Shown here: positions 51,582 to 60,728 of the stretch, one piece after another | How the letters are laid out: the number at the start of each line of letters is the position of its first letter | How positions within the stretch are numbered: position 1 is the stretch's first letter | Assembly: GCA_903864275.1 (NCBI GenBank) | Contig: CAIPFE010000040.1 | Coordinates: 61,575-125,574, forward strand | Direction: 5' to 3' | Source: an uncultured Mucilaginibacter sp. | Lineage (GTDB): Bacteria; Bacteroidota; Bacteroidia; Sphingobacteriales; Sphingobacteriaceae | Length of the DNA: 64,000 nt | Notes under the pieces: model-generated | What the model was told of the DNA's origin: nothing | Databases searched by the model: none | The model's input: only the letters and a program-made list of their open reading frames with translations | Position numbers and translations under genes: made by a program

Positions 51582-52820
51582 ATGAATAAAAGCAGCAAGG
51601 AAATCAGGTGTTCATTTTGTGGAGCCGGTAAACAGGATTCATTGATGCTGATAGCCGGGCTTGATGCACATATTTGTGATAAATGCGTTAACCAGGCAAA
51701 TGAGATACTGGCTGAAGAGCTAAAAGTAAGGAAGGTGAAATCATCGCCCTCAACACCTGCCATGTTGAAGCCGGCTGAAATAAAAGCCCATCTTGATCAG
51801 TATGTGATCGGGCAAGATGATGCGAAAAAAGTATTGGCTGTTGCCGTATATAATCATTATAAGCGTTTAAACCAGCGGATTGAAAAGGATGAGGTGGAAC
51901 TGGAAAAATCAAACATCATTATGGTAGGCGAAACCGGTACCGGCAAAACATTGCTGGCCAAAACCCTCGCTAAAGTTTTAAATGTGCCTTTTTGCATTTG
52001 CGATGCTACCGTATTAACTGAAGCTGGTTATGTGGGCGAAGATGTGGAAAGTATCCTTACCCGTTTGCTGCAGTCGGCCGATTACGATGTGGCCACCGCT
52101 GAGAGGGGTATTGTTTACATTGATGAGGTGGATAAGATAGCGCGCAAAAGCGATAACGCATCCATCACCCGTGATGTATCCGGCGAAGGCGTACAGCAGG
52201 CACTATTAAAAATACTCGAAGGCACCATGGTAAATGTACCGCCCCAGGGTGGCCGCAAGCACCCGGATCAAAAAATGATCACAGTGAATACCAATAATAT
52301 CCTGTTTATCTGCGGCGGTGCTTTCGATGGCATCGAGCGGAAGATCGCTAACCGCCTGCGTACACAAACTGTGGGTTATAAAATGAAGCGTGACGATGGG
52401 GAAGTGGATTTAAAAAATCTTTATAAATACATTTCGCCACAGGATTTAAAATCATTCGGATTAATTCCCGAGTTGATTGGCCGCTTGCCAATATTGACCT
52501 ATCTGAACCCATTGGACAGGCAAGCATTGCAAAATATTTTAACCGAGCCAAAAAACTCGCTACTAAAACAGTATAAAAAATTGTTCGAGTACGAAGGTGT
52601 TAAGCTCGAGTTTGATGATGATGTGCTCGATTTTATTGTTGATAAAGCAGTAGAATTTAAACTTGGCGCCCGTGGCCTGCGTTCGATATGCGAAGCGATT
52701 ATGATAGATGCGATGTTTGAGTTCCCATCGAAAAAAGATATTAAGCGTCTTAATATCACTTTGGATTACGCGCACGAAAAATTCGAAAAATCAGACCTGA
52801 AAAAATTAAAGGTGGCTTAA
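51582..52820 (+). CDS. clpX: ATP-dependent Clp protease ATPase subunit ClpX
   Basis: AAA+ unfoldase that feeds ClpP. The 412-residue protein starts with the zinc-binding domain (RCSFCGAG...DAHICDKCVNQ), then Walker A GETGTGKTLLAKTLA, Walker B IVYIDEVDKIA, the pore loop region and the ClpP-binding LIGRLP (IGF-type position has LIGR). Sensor 2 Arg lies in GARGLR. All expected elements are present. It follows clpP after a word-repeat spacer and has its own -7 box. Confidence 0.98.
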   Translation: MNKSSKEIRCSFCGAGKQDSLMLIAGLDAHICDKCVNQANEILAEELKVRKVKSSPSTPAMLKPAEIKAHLDQYVIGQDDAKKVLAVAVYNHYKRLNQRIEKDEVELEKSNIIMVGETGTGKTLLAKTLAKVLNVPFCICDATVLTEAGYVGEDVESILTRLLQSADYDVATAERGIVYIDEVDKIARKSDNASITRDVSGEGVQQALLKILEGTMVNVPPQGGRKHPDQKMITVNTNNILFICGGAFDGIERKIANRLRTQTVGYKMKRDDGEVDLKNLYKYISPQDLKSFGLIPELIGRLPILTYLNPLDRQALQNILTEPKNSLLKQYKKLFEYEGVKLEFDDDVLDFIVDKAVEFKLGARGLRSICEAIMIDAMFEFPSKKDIKRLNITLDYAHEKFEKSDLKKLKVA

Positions 52821-52843
52821 TCATAAGCAAATAACCAAATACT

Positions 52844-52851
52844 TATATTTG
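52844..52851 (+). promoter_or_regulatory. Putative -7 box for AMP nucleosidase
   Basis: TATATTTG fits TAnnTTTG, 93 nt before the start. It lies upstream of the hairpin at 52862-52883, so that hairpin would be in the leader if this promoter is used. Confidence 0.4.
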
Positions 52852-52861
52852 TAATTGCATG

Positions 52862-52920
52862 AACCCTGGTGAACGCCGGGGTTTGTTGTATGGCCCCCTA
52901 ACCCCCTAAAGGGGGAATTA
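52862..52920 (+). terminator. clpX terminator hairpin and CCCCCTAACCCCC element
   Basis: AACCCTGG (52863-52870) pairs with CCGGGGTT (52877-52884) with one G-U pair and a TGAACG loop, followed by a weak T stretch. Just after it is CCCCCTAACCCCC-TAAA-GGGGG (about 52893-52915), a known-looking Bacteroidota intergenic hairpin. Confidence 0.55.
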
Positions 52921-52944
52921 AAATGGTAAGAAAATGTTAATGCC

Positions 52945-53808
52945 ATGAACGAGCAGTTAGATATAAAAAAGGATCAGCAACCTGGAAAAAAAGAAAAGAA
53001 AATAACGGAGGTCACAGGCCCAAGGATATCCGGTTTAAAAACCAAGGAAGCGATTGTTACCAACTGGCTGCCGCGTTATACCGGCCGCGCGCTTGCTGAG
53101 TTCGGAGAATATATTATCCTTACTAACTTTTCAAAATACATCCAGCTGTTTTCGTTATGGAACGATAATGCGCCGATATTGGGTATTGATAAACCTATGC
53201 AAAGTGTAACAGCAAACGGCATCACCATTATAAACTTTGGCATGGGCAGTTCGGTAGCAGCTACCATTATGGACCTGCTTACAGCGGTACACCCAAAAGC
53301 CATTATTTTTTTAGGAAAATGCGGCGGTTTAAAAAAGAAAAATAATGTCGGCGATTTAGTATTGCCGATTGCTGCAATCAGGGGAGAAGGTACCTCAAAC
53401 GATTATTTGCCTCCCGAGGTGCCTGCACTGCCGGCATTCGCCCTGCAAAAAGCCATCTCAACTACTATACGCGATTACGGCCGCGATTACTGGACAGGTA
53501 CCTGCTATACCACCAACCGCCGCGTTTGGGAGCACGACCGGGAGTTTAAAAAATACCTGAAAAAATTACGGGCTATGGCTATTGATATGGAAACCGCCAC
53601 CATCTTCACTACAGGCTTTGCCAATAAGATCCCAACAGGTGCACTGCTGCTTATCTCTGATCAGCCGATGATCCCCGAAGGTGTTAAAACCGCCGAAAGT
53701 GATTCAAGTGTAACCGAAGATTTTGTAGAAACGCATTTACGCATCGGAATAGAATCGTTGAAGCAGTTGATCAATAATGGGTTGACGGTGAAGCATTTGA
53801 TATTTTAG
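52945..53808 (+). CDS. amn: AMP nucleosidase
   Basis: Splits AMP to adenine and ribose 5-phosphate, or belongs to the closely related purine nucleosidase group. The 287-residue protein has the phosphorylase-superfamily core: IINFGMGSSVAATIMDLL, FLGKCGGLKKKNNVGDLVLPIAA, and the acidic pair in AMAIDMETATIFTTGF. The N-terminal 35 residues (MNEQLDIKKDQQPGKKEKK) are charged and likely flexible. This is the shorter Bacteroidota form, which lacks the long N-terminal regulatory domain of E. coli Amn. A word palindrome follows the stop. Confidence 0.88.
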   Translation: MNEQLDIKKDQQPGKKEKKITEVTGPRISGLKTKEAIVTNWLPRYTGRALAEFGEYIILTNFSKYIQLFSLWNDNAPILGIDKPMQSVTANGITIINFGMGSSVAATIMDLLTAVHPKAIIFLGKCGGLKKKNNVGDLVLPIAAIRGEGTSNDYLPPEVPALPAFALQKAISTTIRDYGRDYWTGTCYTTNRRVWEHDREFKKYLKKLRAMAIDMETATIFTTGFANKIPTGALLLISDQPMIPEGVKTAESDSSVTEDFVETHLRIGIESLKQLINNGLTVKHLIF

Positions 53809-53937
53809 TTGATTGAGTTGGATTGGGTTTATTAGGTGAGTGGTTGAAGAACTCCTCATGATCTTTCATGTCAGGATAACCAATTCAACTCAGTGAAACC
53901 TAATCAACTTAATAAACCATTCACATAATCAACTTAC
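53806..53937. repeat. GTTGATTGAG / CTAATCAAC word palindrome
   Basis: Left words at 53806-53844 begin inside the AMP nucleosidase stop codon; right words at 53880-53937 (ATTCAACTCAGTGAAACC, CTAATCAACTTAATAAACC) are the complement. Same family as at 15510, 42336 and 46940. Confidence 0.75.
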
Positions 53938-53964
53938 CCCCATAGATATATCACATAAGAAAGC

Positions 53965-53972
53965 TAATTTTG
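53965..53972 (+). promoter_or_regulatory. Putative -7 box for cystathionine beta-synthase
   Basis: TAATTTTG fits TAnnTTTG, 43 nt before the ATG at 54016. Confidence 0.45.
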
Positions 53973-54015
53973 AGACATAATCCATTTCCTTTACAGAATT
54001 GGAAAACAAGAAATT

Positions 54016-55374
54016 ATGTGGTACAACAACATATTAGAAACCATCGGCAATACGCCCATGGTAAAATTAAATAAGGTCACAAAGGACATCCCGGCGACGG
54101 TTTTGGCTAAGATCGAGACAACCAATCCCGGCAACTCCATTAAGGACCGTATGGCCCTCAAAATGATAGAGGATGCCGAAAAAAGCGGCAAGCTTAAACC
54201 TGGCGGGACTATTATTGAAGGAACTTCCGGCAATACCGGTATGGGCTTAGCCATTGCTGCCGTAATAAAAGGCTATAAATGTATTTTTACCAGTACCGAT
54301 AAGCAGTCGAAGGAAAAGTTTGACGCCTTACGCGCTTTTGGGGCCGAGGTAATTGTTTGTCCCACCAATGTCGACCCGGAAGATGCCCGTTCATACTATT
54401 CTGTTTCTTCACGTTTAGAGCGCGAAGTGCCTAATTCGTGGAAACCAAACCAGTACGATAACTTATCAAATACAGATGCCCATTACGAACAAACGGGGCC
54501 GGAGATATGGGAGCAAACCGAAGGTAAGATAACACACCTGGTGGCAGGCGTAGGTACCGGCGGTACTATATCGGGCATCGCAAAATATTTAAAAGAAAAA
54601 AATCCGGTAATACAGATTTTAGGGATCGATACTTACGGCTCCGTATTTAAAAAATATAAGGAAACCGGTATTATGGATAAGAACGAGGTCTATCCCTATA
54701 TCACCGAAGGCATTGGCGAGGATTTTTTGCCACGCAACGTTGATTTCAGCCTGATAGACCATTTTGAAAAAGTAACCGATAAGGATGCTGCCCTGATGAC
54801 CCGCGAAATTGCCCGCAAAGAAGGCATTTTTGCAGGCAATTCAACCGGCTCGGCTATTGCCGGGGTTTTGCAGATGAAGGACAGGTTTAAGGAAGGGGAC
54901 GTAGTCGTGGTCATTTTCCCGGACCACGGCTCCCGCTACATGGGCAAAATGTACAACGATGATTGGCTGCGTGACCGCGGATTTTTAAAGGACGGAAAGC
55001 TTACCGCGCGCGATATCGTTCAGAAAAAAGAATACCAGCAGATCGTTACTATTGATTGCGAGAAAACGGTTCTGGAAGCCATCAACACCATAAAATCGCT
55101 CAATATTTCGCAGATACCAGTAACGCAAAAAGGCATGGTAATTGGCAAGATCACCGAGAGCGATATATTAGCCGCTTTCATAGAAAATCCTTCCATCAAA
55201 TCGCAGCCTATAAAAAATATTACTACTGCGCCGTTCCCGTTTGTTGACCTGAATTCTTCTATTGACAGGATATCGGCCATGATAAACAAGGATAATATTG
55301 CCGTACTGGTAGAAAGTGAAGGGCAGATAGAGATCATTACGCAGTATGATATTATCAATGCGATATCCGCTTAG
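54016..55374 (+). CDS. PLP-dependent cystathionine beta-synthase with C-terminal CBS pair
   Basis: A PLP enzyme that condenses serine and homocysteine (or makes cysteine). The 452 residues hold the PLP lysine motif in NPGNSIKDRMALKMIEDAE near 38-56, the phosphate loop TSGNTGMG and the glycine loop GVGTGGTISGIAKYLKE. Residues about 335-450 form a CBS domain pair (TVLEAINTIKSLNISQIPV and SIDRISAMINKDNIAVLVE), which in this family senses adenosyl ligands. It lacks an N-terminal heme motif. Cysteine synthase cannot be excluded, but the CBS pair favours cystathionine beta-synthase. Confidence 0.93.
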   Translation: MWYNNILETIGNTPMVKLNKVTKDIPATVLAKIETTNPGNSIKDRMALKMIEDAEKSGKLKPGGTIIEGTSGNTGMGLAIAAVIKGYKCIFTSTDKQSKEKFDALRAFGAEVIVCPTNVDPEDARSYYSVSSRLEREVPNSWKPNQYDNLSNTDAHYEQTGPEIWEQTEGKITHLVAGVGTGGTISGIAKYLKEKNPVIQILGIDTYGSVFKKYKETGIMDKNEVYPYITEGIGEDFLPRNVDFSLIDHFEKVTDKDAALMTREIARKEGIFAGNSTGSAIAGVLQMKDRFKEGDVVVVIFPDHGSRYMGKMYNDDWLRDRGFLKDGKLTARDIVQKKEYQQIVTIDCEKTVLEAINTIKSLNISQIPVTQKGMVIGKITESDILAAFIENPSIKSQPIKNITTAPFPFVDLNSSIDRISAMINKDNIAVLVESEGQIEIITQYDIINAISA

Positions 55375-55414
55375 TGGAGGAGGTGAAAGGTGAAAGGTAA
55401 AGGGTGAAAGGTGT
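55375..55414. repeat. AGGTGAAAGGTGAAAGG words
   Basis: Tandem GGTGAAAGGTGAAAGGTAA words directly after the cystathionine beta-synthase stop codon; only one orientation is present. Confidence 0.6.
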
Positions 55415-55433
55415 TTTATATCAGATAAATGAA

Positions 55434-56557
55434 TCAATCATATTCATTAGCTTTTTTCCAAATCCAATTCTTGGCGTTTACATCATAAAAATTAAAGCCT
55501 ATATCAATGGTGATAGGTTTCCCCTCAAATAAAAATGTGTAATAACGACCATCAGTATTAAACTCAGGTGATTTATGTATTTCAAAAAAACCATGCATTT
55601 TAAAACGCGCTACAAAATTGTGATTTGTCATTCTTCCATTTCGTAAATAATTCATCAATAAAAACGTCTCCGACTGCTTTAACGTTATCGTCATGTTGCC
55701 TTTGCTGAAAACAGCCCCCCTCATAGAAATAAAATCGGGAATATATTTTGGACTTGAAATACTTTTTAAAGGTATTTGCTGATATAAATTTCCAATGGTA
55801 CATAACCCCATCTGAATAAATAAGGGGCTAAGCCGGCGTAATCAGAAACGCTTTTATATATTTTGCCGTCCCTAACAAATGTCGTACAAATGGTTTGCAT
55901 ATCAGTTATGCCAGATGAATATTCATTTTTCAAATCATCAAAATCAATTTTTCTAAAATTACCTTGTAGTTGATCGTATTTTTCTTTTGGGATGTTGCCC
56001 GTAAATAAACCAGTGTGGATGGTAAACATTTCCCCTTCAAATACTACTGTACCATTTGCATTAATAATGGTATTGGAAACAGGGCAAGGGCCAAAACAAT
56101 CTGAAGTGGATAGAATTATTTGATCGAAAGAAGGTGTTTCATTTTTTGACGTGTTAATACGTTTATAAGACTTTGTTACTCCATTTTTGCCGAATTTTAA
56201 AAAATCTGAGGACAGCTCAAGAATTTTATAAGAATACCACTTACTGTCATCTGGCCTAAAAAGGAATAAACTATCGTTTGTTAGCCTAAATTTAGAAATA
56301 GAACCCAAATAATATTGTTTTCCCCAAAGGCTATCTTTAACATACTTAAAAAAGCCTGTCTTATTATCAAAAGTATGGTTTGTGTAAAAAGAAAAGCCTG
56401 GCATGTAGAAATCAGGAACCGCCGATCTCGCATCATCCTTGTGTTCAACGAGTACCCAATCACCAGTAATATATTTTTCGTTGGTTTGCTTATTTGGTTT
56501 ATTTGTGCACGATGAAAAAAATAGATAAAACAACAGCAAGGCAAATAATCGGTTCAT
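55434..56557 (-). pseudogene. DUF6438-like lipoprotein, apparent single-base frameshift
   Basis: Two overlapping minus-strand frames read as one gene with a 1-nt deletion. The N-terminal part (263 codons from 56557) begins MNRLFALLLFYLFFSSC, a lipoprotein signal, and carries a DUF6438-like region (SDCFGPCPVSNTIINANGTVVFEGEM, then KIDFDDLKNEYSSGITDMQT). It ends at 55766. The other frame (55434-55811) has no signal, no ribosome site and continues in sense as NLYQQIPLKSISSPKYIPDF. Adding one A in the run at 55789-55791 joins them (VPLE-NLYQQ) into about 374 residues. It may be a real frameshift, a sequencing error or two genes. I favour one broken gene. Confidence 0.65.
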
Positions 56558-56604
56558 GATAGTGATTGTGTAATAAAGGTACGAACAAGAAGTTTAATAA
56601 TTTT

Positions 56605-56636
56605 CAAATCTTCAAATTCCCAAATCTTCAAATCAA
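56605..56636. repeat. CAAATCTTCAAATTCCC words
   Basis: TTCAAATCTTCAAATTCCCAA words between the frameshifted lipoprotein gene start and the end of the GT39 gene; the same family marks the kdsB 3' end. Confidence 0.5.
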
Positions 56637-56638
56637 AC

Positions 56639-58198
56639 CTACTGCAGCCTTTTCCAGGCCAGCTCCTTTGTATACCGATCATTTAAAGCAGGCCCTGGAT
56701 GTACCAAAATAAAAACAGCCGTTCCTTTTTCCCTCGCCAGGGGATTTTCCACTTCGCCTACCTTGCTGTAACTCTCAAGGCACGATTTAAAACTGTCAAC
56801 GTTTCCGCCGCCCTTATCATCTACATAAACAATGTACTGACCGTCGAGATGATCTGGAGCCCATAAGGTAAAGCTGCTGGCAAGAGATATAACTTCGGGC
56901 AAATGATAGGGTTTGCCTAAATAGTTTATTGCTCCGGCTTCGCCGTAGTTATCGGCATAGATCTGGGTGTGCTTTTGTTGCTCTGGCGTAAGGCTATGGT
57001 ATGCTTTGGCCACGAGGCCGGTCATTTCATCCCATCCGAGCATATCGGCATAATCCTGCGTGGTTTTGTGCACTTTATGATCTTCCCAGGTTACCGCAAA
57101 CCGCATGAACGAGAGATTTTGATCAGCAAACCTGAAAAAAGCCAGTGTTTGGTTAAAAGGTAAAACCGGCAATACCATCGGGAAAAAAATCAAGTTTGGT
57201 ATGGTAAATATAGCTATTGTCACGCCGCGAAGTACATAACCGCTTGCTTTCAGCCACCTTTCAAAACCAAAGCCGCCGGCGGCAAACAGCATGGGGTACG
57301 CACCAAACAAATAATAGCTTTTGCCATTCATCACCAATAAAAAAGTAAATATCAAAACAAATGCGATGCCGAGGAACTGGAATTTATGCAGCCTGGTAGA
57401 GAATAGCAAAAATATAAAACCCGTAAGCCACACAAATAAAGCGATGCCATTAACCATTAATTCCTGTATAATAAAATCAGAGGGTTTAATATAGTCCAAT
57501 TGCTCTTTCTGCAGGGTTTTCATGTGCGTAAGCACCGGCAGATGGTGGGTAAGCTGCCAGATAAGATTTGGCAAAAATATAAGCAACGCAACTAAGGCAG
57601 CTCCGATAATATGCCTGTTTAGCAGCATTTTGCGCTGTTTGCTGATAGCGATGCCGAATATTAAAGCAAAAGTGAAAAATGCCATGGTATATTTAGTCAG
57701 CATGCCAAAACCAACTACCAAGCCGAGCCAGTACAAATATTTGACCGACGAAGTATTGCAATATTTTGTAAGCAGCCAAACAGCCATCACCCACCAAAGC
57801 TGGTCGAACACTACCGGTTGAAAAAGGTAACCACTTGCTGCGAATCCGGGGGAAAATATCATGGCAAGGCAGGCGAGGGCAATAGCGAATTTTTTACCGC
57901 CCAGTTCAACCGTAATTAAACCGGTGAACCAAATGATGAGCCCGCTGCAAATTGTTGTGAATATACGTGCCGCAAAAACCGAGTTACCAAAAATCACAGT
58001 GGTGATCTTTGCCAGTACGGCAATAAATGGCGGTACTTCCTTATAACCCCAATCGAGGTGATCGGCGAGTACCAGGTGCAAAAACTCGTCCCTGTGAAAG
58101 CCGAAACGGGATATAGCCAATAAGTTTAAACTTATTTTTACAAATACAAAGATCAGTATAAAACTGGCGTATGTTGATCTCCGGTTTTGATAGGGCAT
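56639..58198 (-). CDS. GT39-family (ArnT/PMT-like) glycosyltransferase
   Basis: A 519-residue polytopic membrane protein of the GT39/GT-C group. It has the N-terminal FGFHRDEFLHLVLADHLDWGYKEVPPF motif: the Asp-Glu pair in the first periplasmic loop is the catalytic signature of polyprenyl-phosphate sugar transferases. About ten to twelve hydrophobic helices fill residues 8-370; a periplasmic C-terminal domain follows (from about 380, HKTTQDYADMLGWDEMTGL). It probably decorates lipid A or an exported glycan. Similarity is to 'glycosyltransferase family 39' annotations; the substrate is unknown. It is monocistronic, upstream of nothing tightly linked. Confidence 0.9.
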   Translation of the reverse strand: MPYQNRRSTYASFILIFVFVKISLNLLAISRFGFHRDEFLHLVLADHLDWGYKEVPPFIAVLAKITTVIFGNSVFAARIFTTICSGLIIWFTGLITVELGGKKFAIALACLAMIFSPGFAASGYLFQPVVFDQLWWVMAVWLLTKYCNTSSVKYLYWLGLVVGFGMLTKYTMAFFTFALIFGIAISKQRKMLLNRHIIGAALVALLIFLPNLIWQLTHHLPVLTHMKTLQKEQLDYIKPSDFIIQELMVNGIALFVWLTGFIFLLFSTRLHKFQFLGIAFVLIFTFLLVMNGKSYYLFGAYPMLFAAGGFGFERWLKASGYVLRGVTIAIFTIPNLIFFPMVLPVLPFNQTLAFFRFADQNLSFMRFAVTWEDHKVHKTTQDYADMLGWDEMTGLVAKAYHSLTPEQQKHTQIYADNYGEAGAINYLGKPYHLPEVISLASSFTLWAPDHLDGQYIVYVDDKGGGNVDSFKSCLESYSKVGEVENPLAREKGTAVFILVHPGPALNDRYTKELAWKRLQ

Positions 58199-58227
58199 TT
58201 ATAATGGGTTTGGAGCGAAGATAGTAT

Positions 58228-58356
58228 TTTAAGCTGAAAGCATAAAGACCAAAGCAGAAAGCCTTTTGTGACCCGAAAGCATAATGACCAGCGCAGAAAG
58301 TTCGGGACAAAACCGTTTTAAGCTTTTCGCCTTGTACTTTGCGCTTTCAGCTTAAA
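58228..58356. repeat. AAGCTGAAAGC / GCTTTCAGCTT words
   Basis: Left words at 58228-58262 (AAGCTGAAAGCATAAAGACC) and right words at 58317-58356 (GCGCTTTCAGCTTAAACC). The right arm includes the murA stop codon. Confidence 0.65.
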
Positions 58357-59659
58357 CCCGAGTAATATCCGCCCCGAGCGCGATGAGGCGTTTATCAATG
58401 TACTGGTAGCCGCGCTCTATCTGCTCAATATTGTAAATGGTTGATTTACCTTTTGCCGATAGCGCCGCTATAAGCAATGCCACCCCGGCACGTATATCGG
58501 GCGAGGTCATTGAGATGCCTCGTAACTGTACATGTTTATCAAGGCCGATAACTGTGGCGCGGTGGGGGTCGCATAAAATGATCTGGGCGCCCATATCCAG
58601 CAGTTTATCTACAAAAAACAGGCGGCTTTCAAACATTTTCTGATGGATCAATACCGAACCTTTGGCTTGGGTGGCAATAACCAGGCAAATACTGAGCAGG
58701 TCGGGGGTAAAGCCGGGCCAGGGCGCGTCGGCGATGGTCATGATGGAACCGTCGATAAAAGTTTCTATTTCATAGTGCTTTTGCGATGGGATATAAATAT
58801 CATCATCACGTAACTCAAACTGGATGCCTAAACGCCTGAAAACATCAGGGATCATCCCAAGTTCCTGGTAGTGCACGTTTTTAATGGTGATCTCCGATTC
58901 CGTCATGGCGGCCAGGCCGATAAACGAACCAATCTCTATCATATCGGGCAGTAATCGGTGGTCAGTACCACCCAATTCTTTAACGCCTTCGATAATTAAC
59001 AGGTTCGAGCCTATGCCGCTTATTTTTGCACCCATCCGGGTCAGCATTTTGCACAATTGCTGCAGGTATGGTTCACAAGCGGCATTGTATATGGTAGTTG
59101 TGCCTTTAGCCAAAACAGCCGCCATCACGATATTAGCGGTACCTGTTACCGAAGCTTCATCCAACAGTATATAGGTGCCTTTTAAGTTTGAAGCATCAAC
59201 ATTAAAAAAGCCATTAGCAGGATTATAATCAAACCGGGCGCCGAGCTTTTCGAAACCCAGGAAATGGGTATCCAGCCTGCGGCGTCCAATTTTATCACCA
59301 CCTGGTTTTGGTATTGATGCTTTGCCAAACCGGGCCAATAGTGGACCGACGATCATGATGGAGCCGCGGAGGCCACCACCTTTTTCTTTAAACTCGTCCG
59401 ACAGGAAAAAATTAAGGTCGATATTTTTTGCCTCGAAGCTATAAGTATCAGGCCCGAGGCGCTCAATGGTAACGCCCATATCGCCAAGCAGTTCTATTAG
59501 TTTATTAACATCTTTTATATCGGGAATATTGCTGATAGTTATTTTTTCGCTGGTTAAAAGTACCGCCGAAATAACCTGCAAAGCTTCGTTTTTAGCACCC
59601 TGGGGAATTATTTCGCCCTTTAGTCGTTTGCCGCCGTTTATTACAAATGCGTTGGTCAT
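58352..59659 (-). CDS. murA: UDP-N-acetylglucosamine 1-carboxyvinyltransferase
   Basis: First committed step of peptidoglycan synthesis: adds enolpyruvate to UDP-GlcNAc. The 435-residue enzyme has the two-domain EPT fold with GGLRGSIMIVGPLLARFG and the catalytic loop PKPGGDKIGRRRLDTH. The usual active-site Cys (Cys115 in E. coli) is Asp122 here, a substitution known to give fosfomycin insensitivity in other bacteria. The start is set at MTNAFVINGG (59659); seven upstream codons in frame come from the GTTCATGG repeat. It is co-transcribed with the DUF4290 gene upstream, its stop lies inside a word repeat. Confidence 0.97.
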   Translation of the reverse strand: MTNAFVINGGKRLKGEIIPQGAKNEALQVISAVLLTSEKITISNIPDIKDVNKLIELLGDMGVTIERLGPDTYSFEAKNIDLNFFLSDEFKEKGGGLRGSIMIVGPLLARFGKASIPKPGGDKIGRRRLDTHFLGFEKLGARFDYNPANGFFNVDASNLKGTYILLDEASVTGTANIVMAAVLAKGTTTIYNAACEPYLQQLCKMLTRMGAKISGIGSNLLIIEGVKELGGTDHRLLPDMIEIGSFIGLAAMTESEITIKNVHYQELGMIPDVFRRLGIQFELRDDDIYIPSQKHYEIETFIDGSIMTIADAPWPGFTPDLLSICLVIATQAKGSVLIHQKMFESRLFFVDKLLDMGAQIILCDPHRATVIGLDKHVQLRGISMTSPDIRAGVALLIAALSAKGKSTIYNIEQIERGYQYIDKRLIALGADITRV

Positions 59660-59733
59660 AGTTAGTTCATGGTTCATGGTTCATAGTTCATAGTTGATTT
59701 TGGCCATGAACCATCAACTATGAACGATGAACC
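59660..59733. repeat. GTTCATGG / CCATGAACC word palindrome between murA and DUF4290
   Basis: Left words (59660-59696, AGTTCATGGTTCATGG) touch the murA start codon; right words (59703-59733, CCATGAACCATCAACTATG) end before the DUF4290 stop. Both genes are on the minus strand, so it is an intercistronic hairpin within one operon. Confidence 0.75.
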
Positions 59734-59737
59734 AGCA

Positions 59738-60445
59738 TTAATACTTCTTAGCGCCCCCTGTGTTACGGTTGCGGTTTTGGTTATTGTTATTACGCGGATT
59801 ATTATTGTTATTGGTCCGCCCGCGGTTATTCTGGTTATTATTCGTCCGTCCGCGGTTATTTTGATTGTTGTTGGTATGCGGCGCCGGGCGGTATTCAACC
59901 CGGTTAAGGTTTACGTTTTCCTCAAGCTTTAACTGGCCGCCCGATAAGTTATAAAGATCTGATAAAATCATTTCATCAGTTACCGAATCCTTATTCCACT
60001 GCACATAGGCCATTTTCATGAAATTGGCTACCGCTTGTACCATGTGCCGTTTACGTTCCGGGTCATCAATGCTTTTGGCCTTTTCGATCATCAGCTCAAT
60101 AGTTTTGCCGTAATGCTTGTATTTAATACGCTGGTGCGGGTATTTTAGCGGTTCGGGCTTAAGGTGAATAGCGTCGGGAGAAGGTTTGGGATAAGGCGAA
60201 TCCACATCGATCTGGAAATCGGATATGATGTGCAGGTGGTCCCAGAGTTTATGTTTAAAATCGGCGACATCACGCAAATGAGGGTTTAAAAAGCCCATTA
60301 GGTCGATCACCACCTGGGCATAGCGGTTGCGTTCCTCTTTCGTTGGCAGTGCAACAATATATTTTACCATATTTTGTACGTTGCGGCCATATTCCGACAG
60401 GATAAGCTTATTCCTGGTTGAGTTATAATCAAAATTTTCGGGCAT
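59738..60445 (-). CDS. DUF4290 protein with Asn-rich repeat tail
   Basis: A 235-residue cytosolic-looking protein of the DUF4290 family, found next to murA in many Bacteroidota. The first 190 residues are the conserved region (FDYNSTRNKLILSEYGRNVQNMV; LMGFLNPHLRDVADFKHKLWDHL). The last 45 residues form a tail of NNNQNNRGRT-type repeats ending NTGGAKKY; such tails vary between strains and may bind nucleic acid or phase-separate. The partner role with murA is based on synteny only. A textbook promoter lies upstream. Confidence 0.93.
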   Translation of the reverse strand: MPENFDYNSTRNKLILSEYGRNVQNMVKYIVALPTKEERNRYAQVVIDLMGFLNPHLRDVADFKHKLWDHLHIISDFQIDVDSPYPKPSPDAIHLKPEPLKYPHQRIKYKHYGKTIELMIEKAKSIDDPERKRHMVQAVANFMKMAYVQWNKDSVTDEMILSDLYNLSGGQLKLEENVNLNRVEYRPAPHTNNNQNNRGRTNNNQNNRGRTNNNNNPRNNNNQNRNRNTGGAKKY

Positions 60446-60566
60446 AGTTTTATCTATCTATGTTAATGTTTTATGTTTAATAAAGAGTTTTAAATCAGCG
60501 CAGAAACCATTCCCCGGTTTAACAGGGTCTGGCAGGCCAAAGTTGAATTGTATTGAAGTAGTAACG

Positions 60567-60597
60567 CAAATATAGTGCAATTGTGTTAAAGTGCAAA
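60567..60597 (-). promoter_or_regulatory. Primary-sigma promoter for DUF4290-murA
   Basis: On the minus strand TTTG (60594-60597) and TATATTTG (60567-60574) are separated by 19 nt, a near-perfect Bacteroidota -33/-7 promoter. It lies 122 nt before the DUF4290 start. Confidence 0.8.
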
Positions 60598-60607
60598 TTT
60601 GTTTTTT

Positions 60608-60642
60608 GAGTCCGAAAGTCCACAAGTCGGCAAGTTCGGAAG
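60608..60642. repeat. GAGTCCGAAAGTCCACAAGTCGG words
   Basis: Left-orientation words of the AAGTCCGAAAGTCGG family in the 283-nt divergent spacer (60446-60728) between DUF4290 and the epimerase. The rest of the spacer, apart from the promoter, shows nothing recognisable. Confidence 0.6.
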
Positions 60643-60728
60643 AAAAAGAAAAGCCCTAAAGTCTAAAAAGGGTCAAAAGATATAGTGCAACATTATAACT
60701 TTACAACCTTACAACATTTCAACAAAAA

